Below are positions 45,112 through 54,147 of a stretch of DNA of 64,000 bases, in pieces. The notes below the pieces were generated by a model, which was not told where the DNA came from, ran no database searches, and saw only the letters and a program-made list of their open reading frames with translations. The position numbers were made by a program, and so were the translations under genes. This stretch comes from Streptomyces sp. CB02414 (GTDB lineage: Bacteria; Actinomycetota; Actinomycetes; Streptomycetales; Streptomycetaceae), in NCBI RefSeq assembly GCF_001905385.1, contig NZ_LIPF01000006.1:124001-188000 (forward strand). The letters run 5' to 3'. Numbering within the stretch: position 1 is the stretch's first letter; every line of letters starts with the position of its first letter.

Positions 45112-45861
45112 TCACCCGGAACCGGTCGAGGGGCCAGTGGTGACTCCGACAGCGATCTCGGCCCAGACCGTCAGCCCTCCGCCCGTTCGCCTCGTCCCCC
45201 AGCGACTGGCCAGCGCATTGGTGATCAGCAACCCTCGCCCGCCTTCACACTCGTCCTCGGACACACCTGCTGACGTGGAGATCACCGGTGTGCCGCCGCT
45301 CCGGCCGTCGTCGGTCACACCGACCGCCGCCACATCAGCGGCGAGGGCGCAGGTGATCGCGACGGTACGGCTCTCCGTGTGCTCTAAAGCATTGGCGACC
45401 AGTTCGCCGGTGACGGCCACGAGGTCGTCCGTCGTACCGACCGGAAGACTCCACGTCCGGCACGTGTCACGGACGTAGTGCCTTGCGGTTCGGACAGAAG
45501 CGAGGTCCCCGCCCGGGAGTGTGAGCAGGCCGTACGCACGTAGTGCCAGTGAGGTCCCGTCGCCCTGGCCCGGTCCCGCACCACCGAGACGCGCGCCCCG
45601 GGATTCCGCGACGCGCAGAGCGTCCGCGAGCGCGTCGGTCAGTTGGCCTGTCAGGGCGCGCAACTCCCCTGTTCTCGGCGGCTGCTTCTCCAGTACTTGC
45701 CGCGCCCGGCCGAGCAGTCGTTCCGCCAGACCGAGTTGTACCGCTTCCATGTGGTCGGCGAGCCGGGAGACAGGCCCGTCTCCGTCCGTGAGGAGCAGAG
45801 CAGTGTGCCCATGGACGCCAGGGCAGGGCAGGATTCGCACGCAGTCCGTCCCGTCGCTCAT
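45112..45861 (-). CDS. Anti-sigma/regulatory ATP-binding protein (GHKL, HATPase_c_2)
   Basis: 249 residues. The N-terminal 110 residues are unclassified with an Arg/Leu-rich helix. The C-terminal half is a RsbW-like kinase/ATPase domain: SVRTARHYVRDTCRTWSLPV, the N box VAVTGELVANALEHTE, GVTDDGRSGG and GGRGLLITNALASRWGTRR. In Streptomyces such proteins (AbaA-like) sit with WhiJ-type HTH and DUF397 genes, as here. Start ATG 45861 overlaps the upstream small gene stop (ATGA). The fragment at 17832-18251 carries a close copy of its C-terminal half. Confidence 0.83.
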   Translation of the reverse strand: MSDGTDCVRILPCPGVHGHTALLLTDGDGPVSRLADHMEAVQLGLAERLLGRARQVLEKQPPRTGELRALTGQLTDALADALRVAESRGARLGGAGPGQGDGTSLALRAYGLLTLPGGDLASVRTARHYVRDTCRTWSLPVGTTDDLVAVTGELVANALEHTESRTVAITCALAADVAAVGVTDDGRSGGTPVISTSAGVSEDECEGGRGLLITNALASRWGTRRTGGGLTVWAEIAVGVTTGPSTGSG

Positions 45862-46199
45862 GACGCCGCCGCCGAACAGGCGTGGATGTCACGGGTGTCG
45901 AGGTCGACACCGTACGTCGCACACCAGAGGATGTCGCGCCGCAGCCGCTGGATACGCGCCTTCTCGTCCCGCTCGTACGCAGTGAGGTAGGGGCGGACGA
46001 GCGGGGTGGACGTGCCGTCGATGGGCTCTTGCCAGCGGGGAGTGGCGGCGGGGGCACTGAAGCGCGGCGATGGCACGGCACGCTCACTCGCCGAATGGTC
46101 GACAGGGCGCCCCGCCGGCGGCCGACCTGCTCGATGCCGCCCAGAAGGTAGGGCCACCATCCGTAGCCAGCGGATCAGGAACCGCGTGAATCCAGCCAT
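45858..46199 (-). CDS. Small basic protein of a whiJ-like cluster
   Basis: 113 residues, very Arg- and Pro-rich in the first 50 residues (FLIRWLRMVALPSGRHRAGR). It ends in an ordered segment YLTAYERDEKARIQRLRRDI with LWCATYGVDLDTRDIHA. ATG 46199 has GAGGAGG and GAGGG upstream. The stop overlaps the start of the ATPase gene, so the two form an operon divergent from the XRE regulator gene. The family is one of the Streptomyces-specific small proteins that travel with AbaA/WhiJ-type genes. Biochemical role unknown. Confidence 0.7.
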   Translation of the reverse strand: MAGFTRFLIRWLRMVALPSGRHRAGRPPAGRPVDHSASERAVPSPRFSAPAATPRWQEPIDGTSTPLVRPYLTAYERDEKARIQRLRRDILWCATYGVDLDTRDIHACSAAAS

Positions 46200-46411
46200 G
46201 CCCTCAATGCCTCCTCGCCTCTGAGAAACGGTGCAAGGGAAAATTGCCATGGGAATCCCATGGAAGGCTGACCCATGGAGGGAGTTCACTGATGTGGGTG
46301 ACGAGGCTCGAATCCTCGTCCGATGTCCCAGAAGGGCCCATACAGTCGCGGACGTTGCGCGGGGCACTATGCAGTCGGAGCTGCACATTTCACAGACGGA
46401 GGGGATGCGAC

Positions 46412-47284
46412 ATGAGCGCTACACAGACGGGTCCAGCCGGTCGCATGCAGATCGCACGAGGCCTGACCTCACTGCGCGAGCGCTGCGGGCTCACTCAGAC
46501 ACAGGTGGCGGCCCGTGCAGGCGTCAGCACCACAACGGTCAGCCGGTACGAGGCATGGCAGGATCGCGCCCGTATCCGCTGGGCAACGGTGAAGGCCTTG
46601 GCCGACGCGTGCGACGCCACGCCTCAGGAACGTGAAGCGCTCGTAGCTGTGGCCAAGTCGCAGGCCGACGGATGGTGGGTCGGCAACAACGCGGTGCCTG
46701 AGTGGTTGGATCCGCTCGTCTCGTTCGAGCATCAAGCGGCATACGAGCACGTCTTCGCGAACACGGTCATCCCGGGCCTGCTGCAGACGCGGGAATACGC
46801 CCTCGCCATTCACCAGGCCAGGGAGGTCCGCAGTCCGAACGACGGTATTGAGCGGATGGTCGAGGCCCGAATGCAACGCCAGACCATCCTGATGCGCGAC
46901 CCGGCATTGCACCTCTGGGTGGTGCTGGACGAGGCGGTGCTTCGCAGGACAGTGGGAAACACCGACATCATGAACCAGCAGCTCAAGCACCTTCACGAGA
47001 TGGCGGATAGCCCCAACGTCGACATCCAGATCCTGCCGTTCAGCGCGGGAGCACACGCCGCCGGGGCCGGGCACTTCGTGATCCTCGGTCGCGACGACGA
47101 GCGGGAGCCCCTCAACTCCATGGCGGTCGTGTACATCGAGATGCGCCGGCGCGGGGTGTATCTGGACGACGCCGAGGACGTCAGTGCCTATAAGTTGACG
47201 TTCGACTACCTTCGTTCGCAGGCCGCCGACGTCACCCTCTCGTCGCGGCTGGTCGCCAGAGCACGACAGGAGCTGTCCTCATGA
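46412..47284 (+). CDS. XRE-family regulator with DUF5753 domain (WhiJ-like)
   Basis: 290 residues. N-terminal HTH (about residues 14-70): LTSLRERCGLTQTQVAARAG then VSTTTVSRYEAW. The remainder is DUF5753: WLDPLVSFEHQAAYEHVFAN, TVIPGLLQTREYALAIHQAR, VVLDEAVLRRTVG, DIQILPFSAGAHAAGAGHFV and YIEMRRRGVYLDDAEDVSAY. ATG 46412 has GGAGGGG upstream. Its stop overlaps the DUF397 start (ATGA). WhiJ-type regulators influence aerial growth and sporulation; this paralogue's targets are unknown. It lies divergent from the small basic protein and ATPase genes. Confidence 0.9.
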   Translation: MSATQTGPAGRMQIARGLTSLRERCGLTQTQVAARAGVSTTTVSRYEAWQDRARIRWATVKALADACDATPQEREALVAVAKSQADGWWVGNNAVPEWLDPLVSFEHQAAYEHVFANTVIPGLLQTREYALAIHQAREVRSPNDGIERMVEARMQRQTILMRDPALHLWVVLDEAVLRRTVGNTDIMNQQLKHLHEMADSPNVDIQILPFSAGAHAAGAGHFVILGRDDEREPLNSMAVVYIEMRRRGVYLDDAEDVSAYKLTFDYLRSQAADVTLSSRLVARARQELSS

Positions 47285-47508
47285 CCGGCATAGCGCCTTC
47301 CCTGACCGAGCACAGGAGCGTGCGATGGTTCAAGAGCAGCTACAGCGGCGGCGAGGGCAACGAGTGCGTCGAGATCGCCGACCGCGGCCCGTGGGTGGGG
47401 GTACGGGACTCGAAGGCGCCTCGTAAGACCCTCAGCTTCTCCGCCCACGTCTTCGCCGCCTTCGTCAGGGACCTGTCGGGGGCTCAGCGAGCCGAGTCCC
47501 GGTCGTAG
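47281..47508 (+). CDS. DUF397 protein (WhiJ-partner type)
   Basis: 75 residues. The family pattern is clear: WFKSSYSGGEGNECVEIADR, then VGVRDSKAPRKTLSFSAHVF and AAFVRDLSG. DUF397 proteins are small partners of WhiJ-type XRE regulators and are thought to relieve their DNA binding. The ATG overlaps the XRE stop by 4 bp, so the pair is translationally coupled. The 182 bp after it hold no gene before the penicillin-binding protein. Confidence 0.9.
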   Translation: MTGIAPSLTEHRSVRWFKSSYSGGEGNECVEIADRGPWVGVRDSKAPRKTLSFSAHVFAAFVRDLSGAQRAESRS

Positions 47509-47690
47509 ACACCGGCAACCGACAATGCTCACGCCCCGCCGGGTCTCCTTTGGGCCACCAAACGGAAACATCCGTACCGCTGGTCACGCCCTGCGCATAG
47601 AGTGCCACCCACAACTGCTTCTGAACGCGTTCAAGAAGGCGTGCGGAAGGTCTGACGGGGATTCAGGGGATTCTGGGGAGGGACTTGCCG

Positions 47691-49322
47691 ATGGGCAGGG
47701 GGGTGAAGGTCGCCGTCATAGGCGGCGTGTTCGCCGTGATGGTGGGCGGGGCCGGGTACGGCGCCTACAACATCGTGTCGGCGCTGGACGGCGGGGGCGG
47801 CTCGGGGAGCGCCGGTACGGCGAAGAAGAGCGGGCCGCCCGACGGTGACGAGGTCGGGGAGACGACCGAGAAGTTCTTCACGGCCTGGGAGAAGGGCGAC
47901 GCGGCCACGGCGGCGTCGTACACGAACAACGCCTCGGTGGCCGGGACGCTGCTCACGGCGTACGGCGAGGCGGCCCACATCACCGACGTGGAGATCACGC
48001 CCGGCACGGCGACCGGCACGAGCGTGCCGTTCACGGTGAAGGCGAAGGTGGCGTACGAGGGTACGGCCAAGCCGCTGTCGTACAAGAGTGAGCTGACCGT
48101 GGTGCGCGGGGAGACCACCGGGCGGGCGCTGGTGGACTGGAAGCCGTCGGTCGTCCATCCAGCGCTGAAGGACGGCGACACCCTGGTCACGGCGGAGTCG
48201 GAGACCCCGCAGATCCAGGCGGTCGGCCGCAACGGGACCGTGCTGACGAAGGAGAAGTACCCCTCGCTCGGTCCGGTGCTGGCCACCCTGCGGGAAAAGT
48301 ACGGCGCCAAGGCGGGCGGCACCCCCGGCGTCGAGCTGGTAGTGCGGCACACTGCCGCCGACGCCCCCGACACTCCGCTGCTGACCCTCGCCGAGGGTGA
48401 GCCCGGCAAGCTGGAGACGACGCTCAGCGCGAGCGTCCAGGCGGCGGCCGAGAAGGCCGTGAAGCGGTTCGGCGAGTCGTCCGTGGTCGCGGTCAAGCCG
48501 AGCACCGGCGAGGTGCTGGCCGTGGCGAACAACCGGGCGGACGGCTTCAACGCGGCGTTCCAGGGACGGGTCGCCCCCGGCTCCACCATGAAGATCATCA
48601 CCGCGGCCATGCTCATCGACAACGGCGTGACCTCGATGAACGGCCCGGCGCCCTGCACGGACTCGGCGATGTGGCAGGGCCAGACCTTCAAGAACCTCAC
48701 CGGCATGGAGCCCAACGAGGGCGCCACCCTCGCCAACACCTTCATGCGCTCCTGCAACACGGGCTTCATCAAGCTCATCGACGAGAAGCCGCTCACCGAC
48801 GCCTCGCTGACGACGGAGGCCGAGGAGCGCTTCGGGCTGGGCCGGGACAACTGGCAGACGGGCGTCGTCTCCTTCGACGGCAGCGTCCCCGCGGTGAGCG
48901 GACCGGACCGCGCCGCCAACGCCATCGGCCAGGGCAAGGTCCAGATGAACCCCCTGAACATGGCCTCGGTGACGGCGACCGCCATCACCGGCGAGTTCCG
49001 CCAGCCCTACCTCGTCTCCCCCGACCTGGACGGGCGGCAGCTGGCCACCGCCAAGGGCCTGCCGCAGAGCACCGCCGACCAGCTCAAGCAGATGATGCGG
49101 CTCACCGCGACGCAGGGCACCGGCGCCGCGGCCATGTCCGGGCTCGGCGGCGACATCGGCGCCAAGACCGGGTCGGCGGAGGTCGACGGGCAGACCACGT
49201 CCGACAGCTGGTTCACCGGCTTCCGCGACGACGTCGCGGCGGCGGCCATGGCCGAGGGGGCCGGCCACGGCGGTGACGCGGCCGGCCCGATCGTCGCGGA
49301 CGTGCTGCGCGCCGGTGGCTGA
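47691..49322 (+). CDS. Penicillin-binding protein (MecA_N plus transpeptidase), first of a tandem pair
   Basis: 543 residues. One N-terminal membrane helix (VKVAVIGGVFAVMVGGAGYG) anchors it. An NTF2-like MecA_N domain follows (about 55-170, FFTAWEKGDAATAASYTNNA), then a dimerisation-type linker. The transpeptidase domain has the three active-site motifs S298-T-M-K301, S354-C-N356 and K492-T-G494. It cross-links peptidoglycan outside the membrane. The start ATG 47691 has GGGGAGGG upstream. It is followed by a paralogue after 121 bp. In S. coelicolor a comparable pair sits near ssgE, so a developmental role is plausible. Confidence 0.93.
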   Translation: MGRGVKVAVIGGVFAVMVGGAGYGAYNIVSALDGGGGSGSAGTAKKSGPPDGDEVGETTEKFFTAWEKGDAATAASYTNNASVAGTLLTAYGEAAHITDVEITPGTATGTSVPFTVKAKVAYEGTAKPLSYKSELTVVRGETTGRALVDWKPSVVHPALKDGDTLVTAESETPQIQAVGRNGTVLTKEKYPSLGPVLATLREKYGAKAGGTPGVELVVRHTAADAPDTPLLTLAEGEPGKLETTLSASVQAAAEKAVKRFGESSVVAVKPSTGEVLAVANNRADGFNAAFQGRVAPGSTMKIITAAMLIDNGVTSMNGPAPCTDSAMWQGQTFKNLTGMEPNEGATLANTFMRSCNTGFIKLIDEKPLTDASLTTEAEERFGLGRDNWQTGVVSFDGSVPAVSGPDRAANAIGQGKVQMNPLNMASVTATAITGEFRQPYLVSPDLDGRQLATAKGLPQSTADQLKQMMRLTATQGTGAAAMSGLGGDIGAKTGSAEVDGQTTSDSWFTGFRDDVAAAAMAEGAGHGGDAAGPIVADVLRAGG

Positions 49323-49443
49323 ACCGGACGGGTAGGACCCGCCCGGACACCCTAGGGTGGTCGCCGTCGGGGTGGGCGCGCGGCAGCGCGACACCGACGG
49401 CGGGGACCACCGACAGGGCAGCGCGAGGGAAGAACGGGACGCA

Positions 49444-51117
49444 GTGGGCAGCAGAAGGGCCGCCGCCGGGCGGCGCAGTACGAGACCCGCCGTGATCGGC
49501 AGCGTCGCCGCCGTGGTCGTGGCCGGCGCCGGATTCGGCGCCTACGCGATGTACGGCGGCGGCGCCGACGGAGAGGACGGCGGCCGGACCACGTCCGCCG
49601 CGGCCGGGGAGAAGGTGAAGTCCGGGCCGCTCACGGCGGCCGAGGTCACCGCCACGGCCCAGCGGTTCCTGACCGCCTGGCAGAACGGCGACGTCGCCGG
49701 GGCGGCCGCCGGCACCGACGACGCCGAGGCCGCGAAGGCCCTGCTCACCGGCTACACCAAGGACGCCCGCGTCAAGGACGTCACCCTCACCCCGGGCACC
49801 CCGGCCGGGGACAAGGTCCCGTTCTCCGTGAAGGCCACCGTCGCCCACGGGGAGACGAGCAAGCCGCTGACGTACGACAGCGCGCTGACCGTCGTGCGCG
49901 GACCCGGCGACGGCGAGCCCCTGGTCGACTGGCACGCCGCCGTCGTCCACCCGGAGCTGAAGGACGGCGACAAGCTGGTCACCGGGGAGGCCGGGGACCC
50001 GCCGGTCGAGGCGCTGGACCGGGACGGCGGCAAGCTCACCGCCGCCGAGTACCCCTCCCTCGGCACCGTCCTGGACGGCCTGCGCGAGAAGTACGGCGAG
50101 AAGGCCGGCGGCACCCCGGGCATCGAACTGCGCGTGGTCCGCGGCAAGGAGTCCAAGGCGGCGAAGGCCTCCGACAAGACCCTGCTGGAGCTGAGCGAGG
50201 GCACGCCCGGCACGGTGAAGACCACCCTGGACCCGGCGCTGCAGGCCGCCGCCGAACAGCAGGTGTCCGGCAAGGCGCGGGCGTCGGTGGTGCTGATGCG
50301 CGCCTCCACGGGCGAGATCCTCGCCGTCGCCAACGGCGGCCACGGCTTCAACACCGCCTTCCAGGGCTCGCTGGCGCCCGGCTCCACGATGAAGGTCGTC
50401 ACCGCCTCGATGCTGATCGAGAAGAACCTGGCGTCGATGGACGAGAAGCACCCGTGCCCGAAGTACTTCAGCTACGGCGGCTGGAAGTTCCAGAACGACG
50501 ACGAGTTCGAGATCAAGGACGGCACCTTCAAGGCGAGCTTCGCCCGCTCCTGCAACACCGCCTTCATCAGCCAGGCCCCCGAGCTGGAGAACGACGACCT
50601 GACCAAGCAGGCGAAGGAGGTGTTCGGCCTCTCCATGAACAACTGGACCGTCGGCGTGCCCACCTTCGACGGCTCGGTGCCGGTGCAGAGCGCCGCGCCG
50701 ATGGCCGCCTCCCTCATCGGCCAGGGCGGGGTCCGGATGAACCCGCTGAACATGGCGTCCGTGGCGGCGACCGTGAAGTCCGGCTCCTTCCACCAGCCGT
50801 ACCTGGTCCCCCCGTCGGTCGACGGGCGGAAGCTCGCCACCGCCTCCCGCACGATGTCGGCGTCCACGCTGGCGCAGCTGCGCGAGATGATGTCCTACAC
50901 GGCGGCCGCCGGTACCGCGGCGGGGGCGATGGCCGGGGTCGGCGGTGACGCCGGGGCGAAGACCGGCTCGGCGGAGGTCGACAACCAGGAGAAGCCCAAC
51001 GGCTGGTTCACCGCGTACAAGGGCGACCTGGCCGCGGCGGGCGTGGTCCAGCAGGGCGGCCACGGCAGCGAGAGCGCGGGGCCGATCGTCGCGGCGCTCC
51101 TCAAGAACGCGGGCTGA
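49444..51117 (+). CDS. Penicillin-binding protein (MecA_N plus transpeptidase), second of a tandem pair
   Basis: 557 residues with the same architecture as its upstream neighbour. It has an N-terminal anchor (PAVIGSVAAVVVAGAGFGAY) and a MecA_N/NTF2-like domain (VTATAQRFLTAWQNGDVAGA). The transpeptidase motifs are S314-T-M-K317, S369-C-N371 and K506-T-G508. The start GTG 49444 follows a GGGAAGAACGGGACGC stretch; the frame is open earlier without similarity. The two genes clearly arose by duplication. It is convergent with ssgE. Confidence 0.93.
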   Translation: MGSRRAAAGRRSTRPAVIGSVAAVVVAGAGFGAYAMYGGGADGEDGGRTTSAAAGEKVKSGPLTAAEVTATAQRFLTAWQNGDVAGAAAGTDDAEAAKALLTGYTKDARVKDVTLTPGTPAGDKVPFSVKATVAHGETSKPLTYDSALTVVRGPGDGEPLVDWHAAVVHPELKDGDKLVTGEAGDPPVEALDRDGGKLTAAEYPSLGTVLDGLREKYGEKAGGTPGIELRVVRGKESKAAKASDKTLLELSEGTPGTVKTTLDPALQAAAEQQVSGKARASVVLMRASTGEILAVANGGHGFNTAFQGSLAPGSTMKVVTASMLIEKNLASMDEKHPCPKYFSYGGWKFQNDDEFEIKDGTFKASFARSCNTAFISQAPELENDDLTKQAKEVFGLSMNNWTVGVPTFDGSVPVQSAAPMAASLIGQGGVRMNPLNMASVAATVKSGSFHQPYLVPPSVDGRKLATASRTMSASTLAQLREMMSYTAAAGTAAGAMAGVGGDAGAKTGSAEVDNQEKPNGWFTAYKGDLAAAGVVQQGGHGSESAGPIVAALLKNAG

Positions 51118-51150
51118 CCGGCAGCCGGGAGAAGGCGCGCGGCCGGTGGC

Positions 51151-51528
51151 TCAGTGGGCCACCGGCTCCGCCACCGCCGTGTACGTGCGGCGCAGGAACC
51201 GCATGACGGCCTTGGTCTCGAACTGGACCACCGAGCAGCCCTGCGGGGAGTGGAACTCGACCACGGCCTGCACCCGCCCGCACGGCCACACCCGCACGTC
51301 GCCGGTCCCGGCGGGCGCGCGCAGCCCCTGCTCCAGCAGGGCGCGGGGGAAGGTCCATTCGCGGGAGGCGGGAGCGCGCCCCCGGGCCGGCAGGGCCACG
51401 CACACCGACCGCGGGTCGTGGTCGGGGTCGTAGCGCAGTACGACGGGTATCGCTCCGCCGTCGTCCCAGTCGGGGAGGTCCGCGTCGGTCAGGATGTGGG
51501 CTCGTGCGTGCTGTTCGACCACCGACAT
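51151..51528 (-). CDS. ssgE: SsgA-like sporulation protein (SsgE candidate)
   Basis: 125 residues. SALP-family features: an N-terminal ILTDADLPDWDDGGAIPVVL with LRYDPDHDPRSVCVAL, then EWTFPRALLEQGL, GDVRVWPCG and the conserved VVEFHSPQGCSVVQFETKAV-type core. These actinomycete proteins steer septum placement and spore separation. The symbol is proposed because, from memory, ssgE (SCO3158) lies next to paired penicillin-binding protein genes in S. coelicolor. ATG 51528 begins the family; the frame is open to 51747. Convergent with the second penicillin-binding protein gene. Confidence 0.85.
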   Translation of the reverse strand: MSVVEQHARAHILTDADLPDWDDGGAIPVVLRYDPDHDPRSVCVALPARGRAPASREWTFPRALLEQGLRAPAGTGDVRVWPCGRVQAVVEFHSPQGCSVVQFETKAVMRFLRRTYTAVAEPVAH

Positions 51529-51718
51529 CGGATCGCCCCTTGCGCTCTGTGACCTTTGCGGAAGTTGTACGTCCGCCCCCATTCCAATGTCCCACATTTC
51601 CCGGCTCACGCCCTTCGGGCCGAATATCACATGTGAGATCAGCTCCCTCCCGGAATCGCAGGCACCCGACGACGGTTGCACCCTCTGTCGCAGGTGATCC
51701 GAAGGGACGGGTGGGGAA

Positions 51719-52924
51719 GTGAGCGCGGACGTGGACGTGCGGGGCACGGTGGCCGAGGGGTTCGAGCCGGTCAGGGACGCGTTCGCACGGAACTTCGCGG
51801 CGCTCGGGGACCGGGGCGCGGCGGTCGCCGTCTACCGGGACGGGCGCAAGGTCGTCGACCTGTGGGGCGGCACGCGGGACGTGGACGGCACCGAGCCGTG
51901 GCGCCGGGGCACCGCGCAGGTGGTGCGCTCGGCGACGAAGGGCGTCGCCGCCGCCGTACCGCTGCTGCTGCACCAGCGCGGGCAACTGGACCTGGACGCG
52001 CCGGTGGCCGAGTACTGGCCCGAGTTCAAGGCGCACGGCAAGGAGCGGGTGCTGGTCCGGCACGTCCTGAACCACCGGACGGGCCTGCCCGTCCTCGATC
52101 GGCCGCTCACCCCGGCCGAGGCCCTGGACCCGCTGCGGGGGCCGGAGGCGGTCGCCGCGCAGGCGCCCGTCTGGGAGCCGGGCACCGACCACGGCTACCA
52201 CGCGCTCACCTACGGCTGGCTCCTCGACGAGCTGGTGCGCAGGGTGACGGGCGGGCGGGGCACCGGTGAGTGGCTCGCGGACGAGGTCGCCGGTCCGCTG
52301 GGCCTGGACCTGTGGATCGGGCTGCCGGCCGCCGAGGAGGCGGCGGGCCGGGCGGGCCGGGTCGGGCGCCTCGAAGAGGCCGAACCGTCGGGCGGCGGCG
52401 GCCCGCGCCTGCGTCCCAAGCGGGCCGTCACCGAGGCCTACGCGGACCCGGACTCCCTCACCCGGCGCGCCTTCGCCGCCGTCACCCCGTTCCCCGACCA
52501 GAACGACCCCGCCTACCGTGCGGCGGCCCTCCCGGCGACCAACGGCATCGCGACGGCGGACGCGCTGGCCCGCTTCTACGCGGCGCTGATCGGCGAGGTC
52601 GACGGCGTGACCCGGCGGGCGCGGCTGTTCGACCCGGCGACGACGGAACTGGCCCGCGCCGAGGAGTCGTCCGGCCCCGACCGCGTCCTGGTCGTCTCCA
52701 CCCGCTTCGGCCTCGGCTACATGCTGCACGGCAGCGCGTCGCCGTTCCTGTCCCCCGGCTCCTTCGGCCACCCGGGCCGCGGCGGCGCGCTCGGCTTCGC
52801 CGACCCGGAGGCCGGCGTCGCCTTCGGCTACGTCACCAACGGCTTCCGCAAGACCGTGACGGCGGACCCGCGGGCGCAGGCACTCGTGCGGGCGCTGCGG
52901 ACGTCGCTCGGCACGGACGGCTGA
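51719..52924 (+). CDS. Serine hydrolase of the beta-lactamase (class C-like) family
   Basis: 401 residues with no clear signal peptide. The catalytic S-x-x-K is in VVRSATKGVAAAVPLLLHQR (SATK, about residues 76-79). It is followed by DAPVAEYWPEFKAHGKERVL, VRHVLNHRTGLPV, the second-motif region YHALTYGWLLDELV and a C-terminal FGHPGRGGALGFADPE, standing for the third motif. These enzymes hydrolyse esters or peptides (EstB-like). Start GTG 51719. It is divergent from ssgE with 190 bp between. Confidence 0.88.
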   Translation: MSADVDVRGTVAEGFEPVRDAFARNFAALGDRGAAVAVYRDGRKVVDLWGGTRDVDGTEPWRRGTAQVVRSATKGVAAAVPLLLHQRGQLDLDAPVAEYWPEFKAHGKERVLVRHVLNHRTGLPVLDRPLTPAEALDPLRGPEAVAAQAPVWEPGTDHGYHALTYGWLLDELVRRVTGGRGTGEWLADEVAGPLGLDLWIGLPAAEEAAGRAGRVGRLEEAEPSGGGGPRLRPKRAVTEAYADPDSLTRRAFAAVTPFPDQNDPAYRAAALPATNGIATADALARFYAALIGEVDGVTRRARLFDPATTELARAEESSGPDRVLVVSTRFGLGYMLHGSASPFLSPGSFGHPGRGGALGFADPEAGVAFGYVTNGFRKTVTADPRAQALVRALRTSLGTDG

Positions 52925-52957
52925 CGGTCCCGTCCCGAGCCGTACGCGGCGTACGGG

Positions 52958-53233
52958 TCACACGTGGATCGGGTGGGACGTCCTGCCCGACGCGGCGTCG
53001 ATCTCGTCGTGCGCCTTGGTGAGCAGTTGCATCGCCAGCTCGTTCAACGCGCGTGCGCCGGCGACCTCTTCGCCGACCCTCGGCTGCTGGGCGTCCACGC
53101 GGTGGCGGCTGGCGTGGCCGTGCGCGCGGACCTCGGTGCCGTCGGGGAGCCGCACCATCGCGACCGCCCGCGTGTGCTGGTCGTCCTCCATGAACTCCAG
53201 CTCGACATGCCATCCCACTGCGGTGTGCATCAT
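52958..53233 (-). CDS. DUF1876 (dsRBD-like) protein
   Basis: 91 residues: HTAVGWHVELEFMEDDQHTR, AVAMVRLPDGTEVRAHGHAS and VGEEVAGARALNELAMQLLT. The beta-beta-helix plan and the final ARALNELA helix define DUF1876, widespread in Streptomyces and mycobacteria. ATG 53233 is preceded by GGAGGTGATCGTC, giving a good ribosome site. An in-frame GTG overlaps that site. Function not established. Confidence 0.87.
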   Translation of the reverse strand: MMHTAVGWHVELEFMEDDQHTRAVAMVRLPDGTEVRAHGHASRHRVDAQQPRVGEEVAGARALNELAMQLLTKAHDEIDAASGRTSHPIHV

Positions 53234-53301
53234 GACGATCACCTCCGGAAGTCCTCCTTCCAGGGTGCTCCTCGCGGACGCCGCACGCATCACCCGTCCG
53301 T

Positions 53302-54147
53302 TCACCCCGTGTGCAGCATCAGCCCGATCCCGACGACGAGCAGGCCCGCCGCCGCGATCCGGGGCGCGCCGAACCGCTCCTTGAAGAAGAGGGCGCCGAT
53401 CGCGGCGCCGACCAGGATGGAGGACTCGCGCAGGGCGGCGATCGGGGCGAGTGCGGCGCGGGTCTGCGCCCACAGGACCAGCGCGTACGCGGCGACGGAC
53501 AGCACCGCGCCGAGCAGCCCGAGCCGCACGTGCGGGCGCAGCAGCGTCCAGGCACCGGCGCGGTGGCGGTACAGGAAGTACGCCGGGAGAACCGTCCCCT
53601 GCACGGCCATCAGCCAGGCGATGTAGCCGAGGGAGGAACCGGAGGCGCGTACGCCGAGCCCGTCGACGACGGTGTACACGGCGATGGTCGCGCCGGTCGC
53701 CAGGGCCGCGCCGATCGCCGCCCAGTCGGGCCGGCGCCCGCGCAGCCCCCACAGGGCGACGCCGGTCAGGCCCGCGCAGGACACCACGACGCCGGCCGCG
53801 GCCCAGCCGTCGGGCACCTCGTGGGCGAAGGCGGCGGCGAGGACGGTCACCAGCAGTGGCGCGCTGCCGCGGGCGATCGGGTACGCCTGCCCGAAGTCGC
53901 CGAGCCGGAAGGACCGCATGAGCAGCGCGTAGTACGCGATGTGGATCGCGGCGGAGAGGAGCAGGTACGGCCACGCGCCGGCCGCCGGGAACGCCGTGAA
54001 CGGCAGCAGCGCCAGCCCGATGAGCATGCCGCCGCCGGAGATCAGCGCGAAGCCGGTCAGCTTGTCGGTGATCCGGTGGGCGATGGCGTTCCAGGCGGCG
54101 TGCGTGACGGCGGCCAGCAGGACGGCGCCGGTGACCAGTGGCGTCAC
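53302..54147 (-). CDS. EamA/DMT-family transporter
   Basis: 281 residues with about 10 predicted helices in two EamA repeats. Visible segments: VTGAVLLAAVTHAAWNAIAH at the start, GFALISGGGMLIGLALLPF, YPIARGSAPLLVTVLAAAFA and, in the second repeat, ALRESSILVGAAIGALFFKE with FGAPRIAAAGLLVVGIGLML. Substrate unknown; members export amino acids and related metabolites. GTG 54147 overlaps the stop of the upstream YbaK gene (GTGA), so translation is coupled. Confidence 0.9.
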   Translation of the reverse strand: MTPLVTGAVLLAAVTHAAWNAIAHRITDKLTGFALISGGGMLIGLALLPFTAFPAAGAWPYLLLSAAIHIAYYALLMRSFRLGDFGQAYPIARGSAPLLVTVLAAAFAHEVPDGWAAAGVVVSCAGLTGVALWGLRGRRPDWAAIGAALATGATIAVYTVVDGLGVRASGSSLGYIAWLMAVQGTVLPAYFLYRHRAGAWTLLRPHVRLGLLGAVLSVAAYALVLWAQTRAALAPIAALRESSILVGAAIGALFFKERFGAPRIAAAGLLVVGIGLMLHTG

